Shown here: positions 7,560-14,867 of the stretch, in pieces
How positions within the stretch are numbered: the first letter of the stretch is position 1
Layout: each line of letters opens with the position of its first letter
Assembly: GCA_045616685.1 (NCBI GenBank)
Contig: JAZLHF010000002.1
Location: 1-61,544, forward strand
Direction of reading: 5' to 3'
Source: UBA1764 sp045616685
GTDB lineage: Bacteria > Bacillota > Clostridia > Peptostreptococcales > Anaerovoracaceae
Length of the DNA: 61,544 nt
Made by a program: the position numbers and the translations under genes
The notes under the pieces: generated by a model
Told to the model about the DNA's origin: nothing
Databases searched by the model: none
Seen by the model: the letters and a program-made list of their open reading frames with translations, nothing else

Positions 7560-7736
7560 ATGGATTTTATCCCAAGATTTGAAGAATTGCTTAAAATCTA
7601 CAACATTACAGAAGATAGAATCATTGAGTTCGTTGAAGCTGATTGCTGCACTCCATTTATCTGAAATCTTATTAATAATAATAGAATTCCATATTACAAT
7701 TCTTTAGATGAAGTAGATATTAATCTTTTATATTAA
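7560..7736 (+). pseudogene. Small gene with an in-frame TGA
   Basis: ATG at 7560 gives MDFIPRFEELLKIYNI ... CCTPFI and meets TGA at 7662-7664 after 34 codons. The same frame then stays open for 23 more codons, NLINNNRIPYYNSL ... to TAA at 7734-7736, with similar composition. If the TGA were TGG (Trp), the product would be a single 58-aa protein. This could be a nonsense mutation, a sequencing error or read-through, or the tail may be chance. No family is recognised. Confidence 0.4.
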
Positions 7737-7787
7737 GCAATGACCTTGGCCAATGTGGTAAAATAATATAAATAATTAGGTGTTAAT

Positions 7788-9185
7788 ATGACTTCTGGAT
7801 ATAAAGAAAAAACGTTATTCAAATACTTGCTGTACTTATATATGGTGCTTTGCCAAAGGGGATTTAAGCCACCTTTTATTAATGTTGGGTTGGGCGATAC
7901 TAACTTGGAAAAGCAACTGTCAGTAAGTAGAAAAACACTAATTCAAGTTCTAACTCAATTAGGGATAATAGTTCGCAGTACAAAATCCTATGCCTATCAT
8001 AAGATTAATATTTCATATAAATATTTTATTAACATAGATATGTATTTAGAATGTTTTAATGAAATTGTTGCAACAAAAGATATTATTGGATTTTTAAAAG
8101 ATTTTCCTGCTGATGTTCCAAATACTAATATTCAATCATTAGTATTACTAAGCAAGAAGATATGCAAAACAAACTGGACAATACTAAATAAAGATCAGAA
8201 GATATTGCTGACAACAAAGGTAAACAACTTATTAAATAATACTATTATTTGCTTTTTCCTTGGAGATTCAAAATATGCAAATATATCAGACGTAACAATG
8301 CTTACTGCAGCTTTTGATGACAATCAGCCACAGTTTAAAATTAAAAAAACAACACTGGATTGTATTAAAAATAATACCAATAACAGTCTTAAGCCTTTTG
8401 TTGTTCATACAAAATATAACTGGACAGAAGATCAAGAAGCTTATTATATAAACTACTACAAAAAAATGTTGTCAGAAACTACAATAATGCAGAATCTGAC
8501 GCAGTCAGTCCAAGAAGTAAGAAGCCACGGAATTGCTGTAAATTGCAATATTCATGTCAGCCTTTCTAAGCTTAAAGCCGGGTATAAATTTAAAGTATCA
8601 TGTCGCCAGTATAACCCATACTGTTCTCTGGAAAAAGAAATTCGGACACGAAGCTTTACACAAGAAGGAATTACTGGAAATTATGATTTACACAGCGCAA
8701 TTTTTGCTGTAACAAGATTAATGAATACTGGGGCATTTGAACCTGATTGGGATATTAAATCTGAAGTGTTAAAGCTAAATCCTGAAACTATTGATGGTAT
8801 ATGTTTAACTAAAGATGACTTAAAGCCCTTACTTATGAGGATGTTTTTTAAAAAAACTGATGCTGATGCTTATAACCATTATAGATATGCCTTATTACAG
8901 GATAGTGAGTCAGGTTTACCTAATATAAGCAAAGAAACTTTTTATAATATACTTGATAAATGTGAGAAACTGACTGGTGGGGTAAAAGAATATTATCATA
9001 ATATTTTTGAATTAGAGTCAATTATAGAACTTAGAAGTGTAAAACGTATTGCTAAGCAAAATAACACAGTAAGAAATATCTATGACTGTTTCTACTTTAA
9101 ACCAGAAGAAATAACTCAAGAAGAAGTTAAAAAAATAGTAAAGGAAGAAGCAGCAAAACTATATGCTATAATGAAAATGGCATAA
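7788..9185 (+). CDS. Unknown 465-aa protein, possible replication or DNA-binding protein
   Basis: Not recognised with confidence. The N-terminal part (LGDTNLEKQLSVSRKTLIQVLTQLGII) reads like a winged helix in a replication-initiator style. The middle has NYDLHSAIFAVTRLMNTGAF and DWDIKSEVLKL, the type of ordered, charged region seen in conserved enzymes, and the C terminus is a charged helix (EEVKKIVKEEAAKLYAIM). No signal peptide or membrane segment is seen. It is preceded by a weak AGGTG site 6 nt from ATG and a possible minus-10 (TAAAAT). It is followed by an AT-rich block with a perfect 24-bp palindrome, an arrangement compatible with a replication gene beside its origin. That link is inference. 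It is the longest plus-strand gene of the element. Confidence 0.6.
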   Translation: MTSGYKEKTLFKYLLYLYMVLCQRGFKPPFINVGLGDTNLEKQLSVSRKTLIQVLTQLGIIVRSTKSYAYHKINISYKYFINIDMYLECFNEIVATKDIIGFLKDFPADVPNTNIQSLVLLSKKICKTNWTILNKDQKILLTTKVNNLLNNTIICFFLGDSKYANISDVTMLTAAFDDNQPQFKIKKTTLDCIKNNTNNSLKPFVVHTKYNWTEDQEAYYINYYKKMLSETTIMQNLTQSVQEVRSHGIAVNCNIHVSLSKLKAGYKFKVSCRQYNPYCSLEKEIRTRSFTQEGITGNYDLHSAIFAVTRLMNTGAFEPDWDIKSEVLKLNPETIDGICLTKDDLKPLLMRMFFKKTDADAYNHYRYALLQDSESGLPNISKETFYNILDKCEKLTGGVKEYYHNIFELESIIELRSVKRIAKQNNTVRNIYDCFYFKPEEITQEEVKKIVKEEAAKLYAIMKMA

Positions 9186-9209
9186 ATTGGTAGAAAAATT
9201 CAGAAATGC

Positions 9210-9320
9210 CCACATTTGTGGCAAATATATATATATTTATTATATTTAAAAAAAAATATATAAATAATAATCAAAAAAATTTTGCAAAATTTTTTTACCC
9301 CCTTTTTTGCAAAATTTTAT
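9210..9320. repeat. AT-rich block with palindromes, candidate origin
   Basis: About 110 bp of nearly pure A/T. At 9273-9296 there is a perfect 24-bp palindrome centred on TTTTGCAAAA, and the same TTTTGCAAAA core returns at 9305-9314 after a C-run. Such AT-rich, repeated motifs next to a putative replication gene resemble an origin or initiator-binding site, but could also simply be structured intergenic DNA. Confidence 0.35.
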
Positions 9321-9362
9321 TAAAAAAACACAGAGAATTTTTATAAAACTCTGTGCTTTTTA
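9321..9362. terminator. Bidirectional terminator between convergent genes
   Basis: CACAGAG (9329-9335) pairs with CTCTGTG (9349-9355), flanked by A-run on the left and T-run on the right, so it works for both the plus gene ending at 9185 and the minus gene ending at 9372. Confidence 0.8.
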
Positions 9363-9371
9363 TTTATATAA

Positions 9372-10469
9372 TTATTCTTCTTCACTATTAATATTCCAAA
9401 GATCAATTTGCCTTAATCCATCATCCACAATTTCTTTTTTTATCTTTGGCTTTTTAATTTTAAACCCATTCTTTTCATATTGCAGATATGAATAAACTTC
9501 ATCCATTTCTTCTTTACTAACGCAGCCCCTTTTCCACTCATCTAATCTGTATTGAACTTCTTTATCATTGATATAATCATTGTACTTTTCAATTTCACAT
9601 ATTTTTTCACATAATTTCACTGGCACAAAAAAGTATTCTTCCCTGCCAATTTTTACTGCATTCAATTTATACCATACAGATCTGGCATACCTATATACCC
9701 CTTTATTCTTCCCCATAATTACCACAATGTCATTATCACCAGTTCCTAATTGATACTTTTTTCTAACCTTATAAAAAGGTCCTTCCAGTCCTGCATTATC
9801 AAAAATAACCGGGGTATAAACTATGTCAACATAATCTGGAACACAATTTGATCTTTCATACCTGTATTTAGGCATCTCTATAAGATTTATATTATCCCTA
9901 TTTACATCTGTTATTGAGTAGCTATCATTTGTATCTATAAACTCTTTCTGTCCCTCTGATAAAAAAGCCCAACCATAATTAAAAGATTGAATTTGATTAT
10001 TAATCTGTTTAATTATTTTTTCTACAATGCTTTCAACAATTTCATCATCAGCTTCAAGTCCAGTAATCTCTTTATATTTCTCTACTGTAAGATCAGTTAA
10101 CTTGCAAACTCTCATTTTAGCAGGAATTGGAATAGATAACATAACCGTCACATATTCCTGATAGCTATATTTTGTGCTAAATGCATTGTCAAATCTCATT
10201 CCCCCTGATTCCATTTCTCCACCAATATATCTGTAAACTCCATTATAAATTCCTGCACAAGTGACAACAATAAAATTGTATTTAACAGAGCTCTGATATT
10301 TCAAATCTACAACGGCATGCAGGGCTACTTCCCCATTTTTAATTTTAATAACTGGTGTATATACAAAACTCCAATTAGTTGGTAAGTTTCTTACTCTTTT
10401 TGGCTGATATCCAGATACAAGTAATTTTACAGATTCAAAACCAGTATTTTTATATATTTTTGAAAGCAT
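9372..10469 (-). CDS. Unknown protein with an internal duplication
   Basis: 365 aa from the ATG at 10469, which has AGGAG 7 nt upstream; a TTG six bases earlier is less likely. No family is recognised. The protein contains two diverged copies of a unit: FVYTPVIKIKNG ... LKYQ ... GVYRYIGG in the first third and IVYTPVIFDNAG ... KKYQ ... GVYRYARS in the last half, each followed by a beta-rich stretch (EYVTVML, EYFFVPVKL). A helical linker (about 125-165) joins them. No signal peptide or transmembrane segment is visible. It is the last gene of the minus-strand set 12116 to 9372, 56 bp after the FtsH-like protease, so the two may act together, for example as substrate or adaptor and protease. Function is otherwise unknown. 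Confidence 0.65.
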   Translation of the reverse strand: MLSKIYKNTGFESVKLLVSGYQPKRVRNLPTNWSFVYTPVIKIKNGEVALHAVVDLKYQSSVKYNFIVVTCAGIYNGVYRYIGGEMESGGMRFDNAFSTKYSYQEYVTVMLSIPIPAKMRVCKLTDLTVEKYKEITGLEADDEIVESIVEKIIKQINNQIQSFNYGWAFLSEGQKEFIDTNDSYSITDVNRDNINLIEMPKYRYERSNCVPDYVDIVYTPVIFDNAGLEGPFYKVRKKYQLGTGDNDIVVIMGKNKGVYRYARSVWYKLNAVKIGREEYFFVPVKLCEKICEIEKYNDYINDKEVQYRLDEWKRGCVSKEEMDEVYSYLQYEKNGFKIKKPKIKKEIVDDGLRQIDLWNINSEEE

Positions 10470-10524
10470 AAGCAAACTCCTTTTTTAATAATATAATTAT
10501 ATAAAAAAAGCTGCCAAGCTTCAA

Positions 10525-11823
10525 TTAATTTGGTCCCCTTAAAATGCAAGCTAAATCGGGCTGCAAAACAACCTTCTTTTTAAACAGCTCATCAGCAAGC
10601 CGATCCAATTTATCTCTGTTAGAAATTAACATTAACTTTGCTTGTTGGTAGAAACGTTCCATCTCACTTGCAACCATTGTTTCTTTTCTGTTAAGAAGTG
10701 CCTCTGATGATGCAGAACAAATTCCTTCCCAGTAGTTAAATCCCATGGCTGCATAATCATCAACAAATCTGGTTACAATAGCATAAGCCCTATGCAGATC
10801 ATTATTACAGCCTACATCTGGAACACCAAATACAATTTCAATTGCAGCTTTTCCGGCAAGTAATGTCACAACCCTGTTTTCCATTGATTTTTTATTATAA
10901 AAATAATATGGCTCTTGAGTATGGTTTGTCATGCCAGCTGGGACTTCAGGGTGTGGATTACAAACAGTAACTATATTAATTAACCCCGGTGTTAACAACT
11001 CACTAACAAGTGCATGTGCTGCCTCATGATAGCAAACATGTATTAAGTACGGATTATCATTTTCATTAAAAACTTCTGGATCACTATAAAGATACCTTAA
11101 ACAAGCTTTAATCATATCATCCATATCAATTGCTTCTTTGTCTTCAAAACCAGCAAATATACCGGCTTGATTAACCACTTCCTGAAGCTGAGCACATGAA
11201 CTGCCTTGCAAGATTCTTGCAATAAGCGGTGCATCAACATTTGAAACATATGGCAGCTTTGATAAATAATGTCCAACTATTGCTTCAACATCATTGCTTC
11301 TTGGTTTAGATATATAAAGCTGCTGTCCAAATCTACCAGCCCTAAGCAATGAGTCCGGCAAACATTCTAAAGAATTTGCTGTAGCAAGCACAAAGATATC
11401 TCTATCACCAATTTCATCTATGCATGTTTGAACAGTAATATATTCTTCAGCATTTGGATGCCTTCTGTCTGTATTAGCATATCTATCAAGATCATCAAGC
11501 AGAATTATACACTTGCCATTTTCTTTATAATAAGCCTTAGCTTCTTCAAATACTTGCTTTATATAATTTACAAACTCACCATCAGGCTTATCTTTTCTGC
11601 AAACAAAAACTTTCCTACCAAGTTCTTTTGCAATACTCTGTGCAATAACTGTTTTACCAACCCCTGGATCACCATGAAGCAAAAATGCCTTTGGTGCCTT
11701 AACCCCTAAAGCCTGATACTTTTCAGGATTATTCAACATATCACAGATATAATCAATTTCATTCTTTTCTTCTTCATACCCAATAATTTCATCAAAGTAT
11801 TTCAGCATAAAAGCCCCCATCAT
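10525..11823 (-). CDS. Soluble FtsH-like AAA+ metalloprotease
   Basis: About 432 aa from ATG at 11823; a TTG at 11835 or the ATG at 11808 are alternatives. The AAA+ domain has Walker A GDPGVGKT (about residue 52), Walker B CIILLDDLD and the second-region ATANS ... DSLLRAGRFGQ. The peptidase domain has the zinc motif HEAAH (about residue 266) and the third-ligand region CNNDLHRA. These define FtsH-type ATP-dependent proteolysis. Unlike housekeeping FtsH (600-700 aa) there is no N-terminal pair of membrane helices or periplasmic domain, so it should be cytosolic. It lies 14 nt or less after a 92-aa gene and upstream of the duplicated unknown protein. A role in element maintenance, toxin control or defence is inference. 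Confidence 0.88.
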   Translation of the reverse strand: MMGAFMLKYFDEIIGYEEEKNEIDYICDMLNNPEKYQALGVKAPKAFLLHGDPGVGKTVIAQSIAKELGRKVFVCRKDKPDGEFVNYIKQVFEEAKAYYKENGKCIILLDDLDRYANTDRRHPNAEEYITVQTCIDEIGDRDIFVLATANSLECLPDSLLRAGRFGQQLYISKPRSNDVEAIVGHYLSKLPYVSNVDAPLIARILQGSSCAQLQEVVNQAGIFAGFEDKEAIDMDDMIKACLRYLYSDPEVFNENDNPYLIHVCYHEAAHALVSELLTPGLINIVTVCNPHPEVPAGMTNHTQEPYYFYNKKSMENRVVTLLAGKAAIEIVFGVPDVGCNNDLHRAYAIVTRFVDDYAAMGFNYWEGICSASSEALLNRKETMVASEMERFYQQAKLMLISNRDKLDRLADELFKKKVVLQPDLACILRGPN

Positions 11824-11837
11824 TCTTAAATCCAAAA

Positions 11838-12116
11838 CTACTTGCCACTTTTGATATAGTCACGTTCTTTTATAAAAGCCTTCCCATTTTTGAACTCGTA
11901 GTAAGTTCTTAAAGCATTTTTTAAATCATTGTCTGCTCTGACATTTCCGGTATCAATCTGCTGCAGTGCACTAAACATCTGACTATCATCAGCAACAATT
12001 TCATCAGGATCTTTAACAAGCAATTTTTCAACTTTTACTAATCGGCACAATCTGCTGTTGGATGAGTTACTTGTGTATTTCTCATTCAAGTAATTCAAAA
12101 ATTCTGTTTTATCCAT
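11838..12116 (-). CDS. Hypothetical small protein upstream of FtsH-like protease
   Basis: 92 aa from the ATG at 12116, chosen because AAAGGAG sits 6 nt upstream; the longer frame to 12146 has no such site. The sequence MDKTEFLNYLNEKYTSN ... ALRTYYEFKNGKAF is helical and looks like a compact SAM-like or recombinase core-binding-like bundle, but I cannot assign it. It is the first gene of a likely three-gene unit with the FtsH-like protease and the duplicated protein. As a small partner encoded next to an AAA protease, it may be an adaptor, substrate or antitoxin; none of these is shown by the sequence. Confidence 0.6.
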   Translation of the reverse strand: MDKTEFLNYLNEKYTSNSSNSRLCRLVKVEKLLVKDPDEIVADDSQMFSALQQIDTGNVRADNDLKNALRTYYEFKNGKAFIKERDYIKSGK

Positions 12117-12415
12117 TTGGGGCTCCTTTCTTCTTAGCGTGCACATATTATGCCGTGTTTCAGGCAGTTTGCGAATGCCCTTTTTTCAAGCACGCAAAAA
12201 GGACTCATCTGGGAGTCCTTTTACTGTCCGTTAAGATATTTCTATTAAAATATCAGTTTTGTGCGACCACGGAGACAAAACAAGCCTTAATTCTTGTTAT
12301 AAACTAATTATTATAAATAGATGCTTAAAATTACAAATTCTTAAACTCATCAACACAAGCTTTGCAAAGATTTTCTCTAGAAAAACCTATTTCTTAGTTC
12401 TTTTTACAACAAAAT
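12117..12415. other. 299-bp intergenic region with a terminator
   Basis: Holds the terminator at 12197-12222, a 7-bp stem GTTTTGT/ACAAAAC around 12258-12284, and the presumed promoter of the 12116 gene. Nothing else is recognised; no coding frame with a ribosome site is seen. Confidence 0.5.
12197..12222 (-). terminator. Terminator downstream of the methyltransferase gene
   Basis: AAAAGGACTC and GAGTCCTTTT form a 10-bp stem with a 6-nt loop, flanked by A and T runs, so it can work in both directions. It separates the methyltransferase transcript from the FtsH-like operon. Confidence 0.75.
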
Positions 12416-13402
12416 CTATTTATTTAAATTAATTGCTTTTATTATTTCTTGTGCAATTCTATTAATTACAGATACACACACACTGTTACCGGCTTGCTTA
12501 TAGAGTTTTGCATCACTTAAATCGTCCGGTAGTTTATATTTCTTTGGAAAACCCTGTGTATTAAAACATTCTTTTGGTGTCATTTTTCTAATACCATAAT
12601 CAGTTTTTATCAGGCAAACATTATGCCCACCTTCCCCCTGATTTGCTGTTAAAGTTGGCACCACACCGGATTTGTTTTTTCTAACATATTGGCGCCTCCA
12701 TTGGTAAACAGCACGATCATCATCCATAGCTTCTACCAATTTGTCATAAATATCACCCTTATATTTTCCTTGTGTATAATAATACTTGTCATCAATTTTA
12801 CTATGAAAATCTATAATATCCTCTAAAGATTTTGTGAGTTTTACAGGCTTAGGGAAATTAAAGCTCTTATTTGTCTCTTCATCAAGAAATCCAACTATAT
12901 AAATACGTTCTCTGTTTTGCGGAATATTACCATATTCCATAGCATTTAAAACCATATACTTTGGATTGTGATAGCCACGTTTTTCAAGTTCATCAATGAT
13001 TACTCTGAATGTATTCCCATTATCATGTCCCACCAGATTTTTCACATTTTCTAAAAATACTATCTGTGGCTTTTTATTCCCCTTTTCATCAATAATGCGC
13101 ATTAACTCAAAGAATAAAGTCCCCCGACCTTTTTCATCATCAAATCCTTTTCTATATCCTGCAACACTAAAAGCCTGACATGGAAACCCAGCAAGCATCA
13201 CATCAAAATCTGGAATCTCACTTGCTTTGACTTTATGTATATCTCTCACATCAACTTTTATATTAAAATTTTGTTCATATGTTTTTGCCGGAAATGCATC
13301 AAATTCATTAGCATAGACTGTTTGGAAAGCTTTGGTCATTTCAAACCCAAGATCAATTCCTCCAACTCCTGCAAAGAAAGATGCACATTTTAAATTATCC
13401 AT
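12416..13402 (-). CDS. DNA (cytosine-5) methyltransferase
   Basis: 328 aa from the ATG at 13402, preceded by AGGAGG at ideal spacing; the longer frame to 13477 is discarded. Motif I FAGVGG (about 10-15), motif IV GFPCQAFS with catalytic C75, motif VI ENV (118-120), motif VIII QNRERIYIVGF, and motifs IX-X near the C terminus (QAGNSVCV) are all present. Known reaction: transfer of a methyl group from S-adenosylmethionine to C5 of cytosine in a specific duplex site. The specificity cannot be read from sequence. It lies directly after a PD-(D/E)XK nuclease gene on the same strand, so it is most likely the modification half of a type II restriction system. It has its own promoter (13436-13465). 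Confidence 0.93.
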   Translation of the reverse strand: MDNLKCASFFAGVGGIDLGFEMTKAFQTVYANEFDAFPAKTYEQNFNIKVDVRDIHKVKASEIPDFDVMLAGFPCQAFSVAGYRKGFDDEKGRGTLFFELMRIIDEKGNKKPQIVFLENVKNLVGHDNGNTFRVIIDELEKRGYHNPKYMVLNAMEYGNIPQNRERIYIVGFLDEETNKSFNFPKPVKLTKSLEDIIDFHSKIDDKYYYTQGKYKGDIYDKLVEAMDDDRAVYQWRRQYVRKNKSGVVPTLTANQGEGGHNVCLIKTDYGIRKMTPKECFNTQGFPKKYKLPDDLSDAKLYKQAGNSVCVSVINRIAQEIIKAINLNK

Positions 13403-13435
13403 GATACCTCCTATATGTATATCACCATTTAGTAT

Positions 13436-13465
13436 ATTATATCGTAAAATCGCGGCGCGCTGCAA
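13436..13465 (-). promoter_or_regulatory. Methyltransferase promoter with GC palindrome in its spacer
   Basis: Minus-strand TTGCAG (13465-13460), 18-bp spacer, TATAAT (13441-13436). The spacer begins CGCGCCGCG, a GC-rich near-palindrome in otherwise AT-rich DNA. Its place between the minus-35 and minus-10 suggests an operator, possibly for autoregulation by the methyltransferase. Confidence 0.5.
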
Positions 13466-13484
13466 TTCATTTCCCAAAATTAAA

Positions 13485-13506
13485 CACGCGCTTTTTTATG
13501 CGCGTG
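13485..13506 (-). terminator. Terminator after the restriction-type nuclease
   Basis: CACGCGC and GCGCGTG form a GC-rich 7-bp stem with an 8-nt A/T loop just after the stop at 13514. The downstream run in minus sense is TTTAATTTT. Confidence 0.65.
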
Positions 13507-13513
13507 CTTAGTT

Positions 13514-14524
13514 CTACTGTTCTTCCAGAGCTTCACCTACTTCAGAAATAATGTTCCAGTTTTCTTTATATTCTGACAACTCAGTTAGTGGAACACTTTC
13601 TCTTCCGGCATCAACCCATTCATCAATCTTAGTTGTGGGTATAAGATAACAGATACCAAAACGCTTATCCACGGCTGCATAAATATCACAATCTTTAGAG
13701 GAAATAAACTTTCCACGATTTCTTGCTGCCGTTGGATCAATTCCAGCACCCCCACGGTCTCTATCTTTTAGTGCAATTGATGGCTGTGTCGTACTTGAAA
13801 TATCAGATAATATGCCTTTAATCTGAACTCTTAATAACCGGCCATTATAATCAATAAATGCATCATATCTACAAGACCTTACATCTACATTTGCACACAT
13901 AAATCCGGCAAGTATTGCTCTTGCAAGAAAAATGAACTGCGCAGCATCTCCCTCATTGGCAACCATGACACCAGTATTAATACTTGTCATATTCCTGACA
14001 AAGCCATTTGTTAAACCCAAAAACAATGAATCATCCAATAAGTGTCCAAGGCTTTTCTTAATATACGTTAATTCAGTATCATTTATGTCATCATCAGAAT
14101 ATTCATGGAAAGATAAGACATCATTAAAAACTAAATCTTTAAATCCAGTATTTGTAAAATATGTTTTCTTAACAGAATTAAGAATCATATCTTCATAATA
14201 ATTTCTAACATCCTTCCAGGCAAAAACTTTACTATTTGCATAGCTTTTAATTTCTCTTTCAATAGCAGCTTTTGAATTTCCTTCAATATCCCGCATATCA
14301 GCAGATAATTCATTAGGATTATTCTGTGCATACTCTTTAAATTTTTTGCTCAGATACGGTGTAATGTCTGTCTGCGTATATTGCGGATCGGCTTCCCTAA
14401 ATTCATTAGGGAATGCATTTATTAAATTTTTCGCTGTAAATCTTGTTGGATGATCATTAAATTCAACAATATTATCTGCAACAAATTGTTCTAAATCATC
14501 TTTATGTGTAATTACTATAGCCAT
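13514..14524 (-). CDS. PD-(D/E)XK nuclease, probable type II restriction endonuclease
   Basis: 336 aa from the ATG at 14524. The C-terminal half carries the nuclease core: E191 in NEGDAAQFIFLARAI, then D221 in CRYDAFIDYNG and Q234-I-K236 in LLRVQIKGI, followed by a KFISSKDCDIYAAVD strand typical of this fold. The N-terminal 180 residues are unrecognised and probably bind DNA or fix specificity. The neighbouring C5 methyltransferase supports a restriction-modification pair, in which unmodified DNA is cut. Target sequence unknown. The order nuclease then methyltransferase, each with separate signals, is unusual only in that a terminator stands between them. The SymE-like gene ends 59 bp upstream, so it may share a transcript with that gene. 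Confidence 0.82.
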   Translation of the reverse strand: MAIVITHKDDLEQFVADNIVEFNDHPTRFTAKNLINAFPNEFREADPQYTQTDITPYLSKKFKEYAQNNPNELSADMRDIEGNSKAAIEREIKSYANSKVFAWKDVRNYYEDMILNSVKKTYFTNTGFKDLVFNDVLSFHEYSDDDINDTELTYIKKSLGHLLDDSLFLGLTNGFVRNMTSINTGVMVANEGDAAQFIFLARAILAGFMCANVDVRSCRYDAFIDYNGRLLRVQIKGILSDISSTTQPSIALKDRDRGGAGIDPTAARNRGKFISSKDCDIYAAVDKRFGICYLIPTTKIDEWVDAGRESVPLTELSEYKENWNIISEVGEALEEQ

Positions 14525-14582
14525 CTTTTCCACCACTGACAAACAAAAAATTGATTTGCCAATAGTATAACAGACGTGTAAC

Positions 14583-14783
14583 TTAATTTCCAGATGCTCT
14601 ATCTTTCATATTATTTACTTTAATAATTAACTGCCCATGTTTATATTGCACATCAATTGGAGTCCCTGGTATAAATCCAATGTTTTCAAGCCATCTTCCC
14701 TTCAATCTAATCATTGCAACAGGCTTGCAATGATAATCACTTGAAGTATATACCCGCATCTTATGTATACTATTATTTTCCAT
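14583..14783 (-). CDS. SymE-like protein
   Basis: 66 aa from the ATG at 14783, chosen because AGAGG lies 7 nt upstream; a longer frame to 14813 runs into the palindrome. The core MIRLKGRWLENIGFIPGT followed by a short strand pair ending GQLIIKVNN matches the SymE family, an AbrB-related fold. Known SymE in E. coli is an SOS-controlled toxin kept down by antisense RNA SymR and often lies beside restriction genes, as here. The gene sits just inside the right end of the element. It could be a toxin, an RNA-binding protein or a transcription factor. A 26-bp palindrome (14795-14820) lies directly upstream and may be its operator. Confidence 0.75.
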   Translation of the reverse strand: MENNSIHKMRVYTSSDYHCKPVAMIRLKGRWLENIGFIPGTPIDVQYKHGQLIIKVNNMKDRASGN

Positions 14784-14794
14784 GTTCAACCTCT

Positions 14795-14820
14795 GTAATA
14801 ATTGAAATTTCAACTATTAC
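14795..14820. promoter_or_regulatory. 26-bp near-perfect palindrome upstream of the SymE-like gene
   Basis: Centred on TTGAAATTTCAA with GTAATA/TATTAC arms; one mismatched pair. It lies 12 bp before the start codon and 9 bp inside the inverted arm of the right attachment site. It could bind a regulator or the recombinase directionality factor. Confidence 0.5.
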
Positions 14821-14828
14821 TACTATTT

Positions 14829-14861
14829 TTATCATTTGAAACAGTCTATTACTATAAACTG
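14829..14861. other. Right attachment site of the serine-integrase element
   Basis: On the minus strand, chromosomal ATGAAG leads into the core CAGTTTATAGTAAT (14861-14848) and then the element arm ACTGTTTCAAATGATAA (14845-14829). The arm mirrors that at 1323-1339 with one mismatch. Crossover GT is at 14852-14851. attB is predicted as ATGAAGCAGTTTATAGTAAT followed by GTGTGC. Confidence 0.85.
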
Positions 14862-14867
14862 CTTCAT
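14832..14867 (-). pseudogene. 5' fragment of the interrupted Tad pilin gene
   Basis: ATG at 14867 overlaps the stop of the preceding 50-aa gene (ATGA), as expected inside an operon. It encodes MKQFIV from chromosome, then IDCFK from the element arm and stops. The remainder of the gene is at 961-1317. The frame across the shared core is the same in both halves. Confidence 0.8.

Larger units (their letters stand above)
1318..14852. mobile_element. 13.5-kb integrated mobile element with large serine recombinase
   Basis: Bounds are set by the repeated core CAGTTTATwGTAAT and 17-bp inverted arms at both ends. Removing the interval rejoins a Tad pilin gene in frame. Contents are accessory: an AP-endonuclease/reverse transcriptase fusion, large and small serine recombinases, unknown proteins, an FtsH-like protease operon, restriction-modification genes and a SymE-like gene. 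No capsid, portal, terminase, relaxase or conjugation gene is visible, so it is not a complete phage or a self-transmissible conjugative element as seen. It could be mobilised in trans or be a satellite or genomic island. Genes run on both strands: 1398-6298 and 9372-14783 on minus, 6512-9185 on plus. Confidence 0.85.

Noticed and set aside
7662..7664. Alternative genetic code (TGA as Trp) in the element
   Set aside because: Only one such case; TGA is used as the ordinary stop of the 60-aa gene at 6512-6694, and large genes need no recoding.
1318..14852. Element as a prophage or conjugative element
   Set aside because: No structural, packaging, lysis, relaxase or type IV secretion gene is visible.
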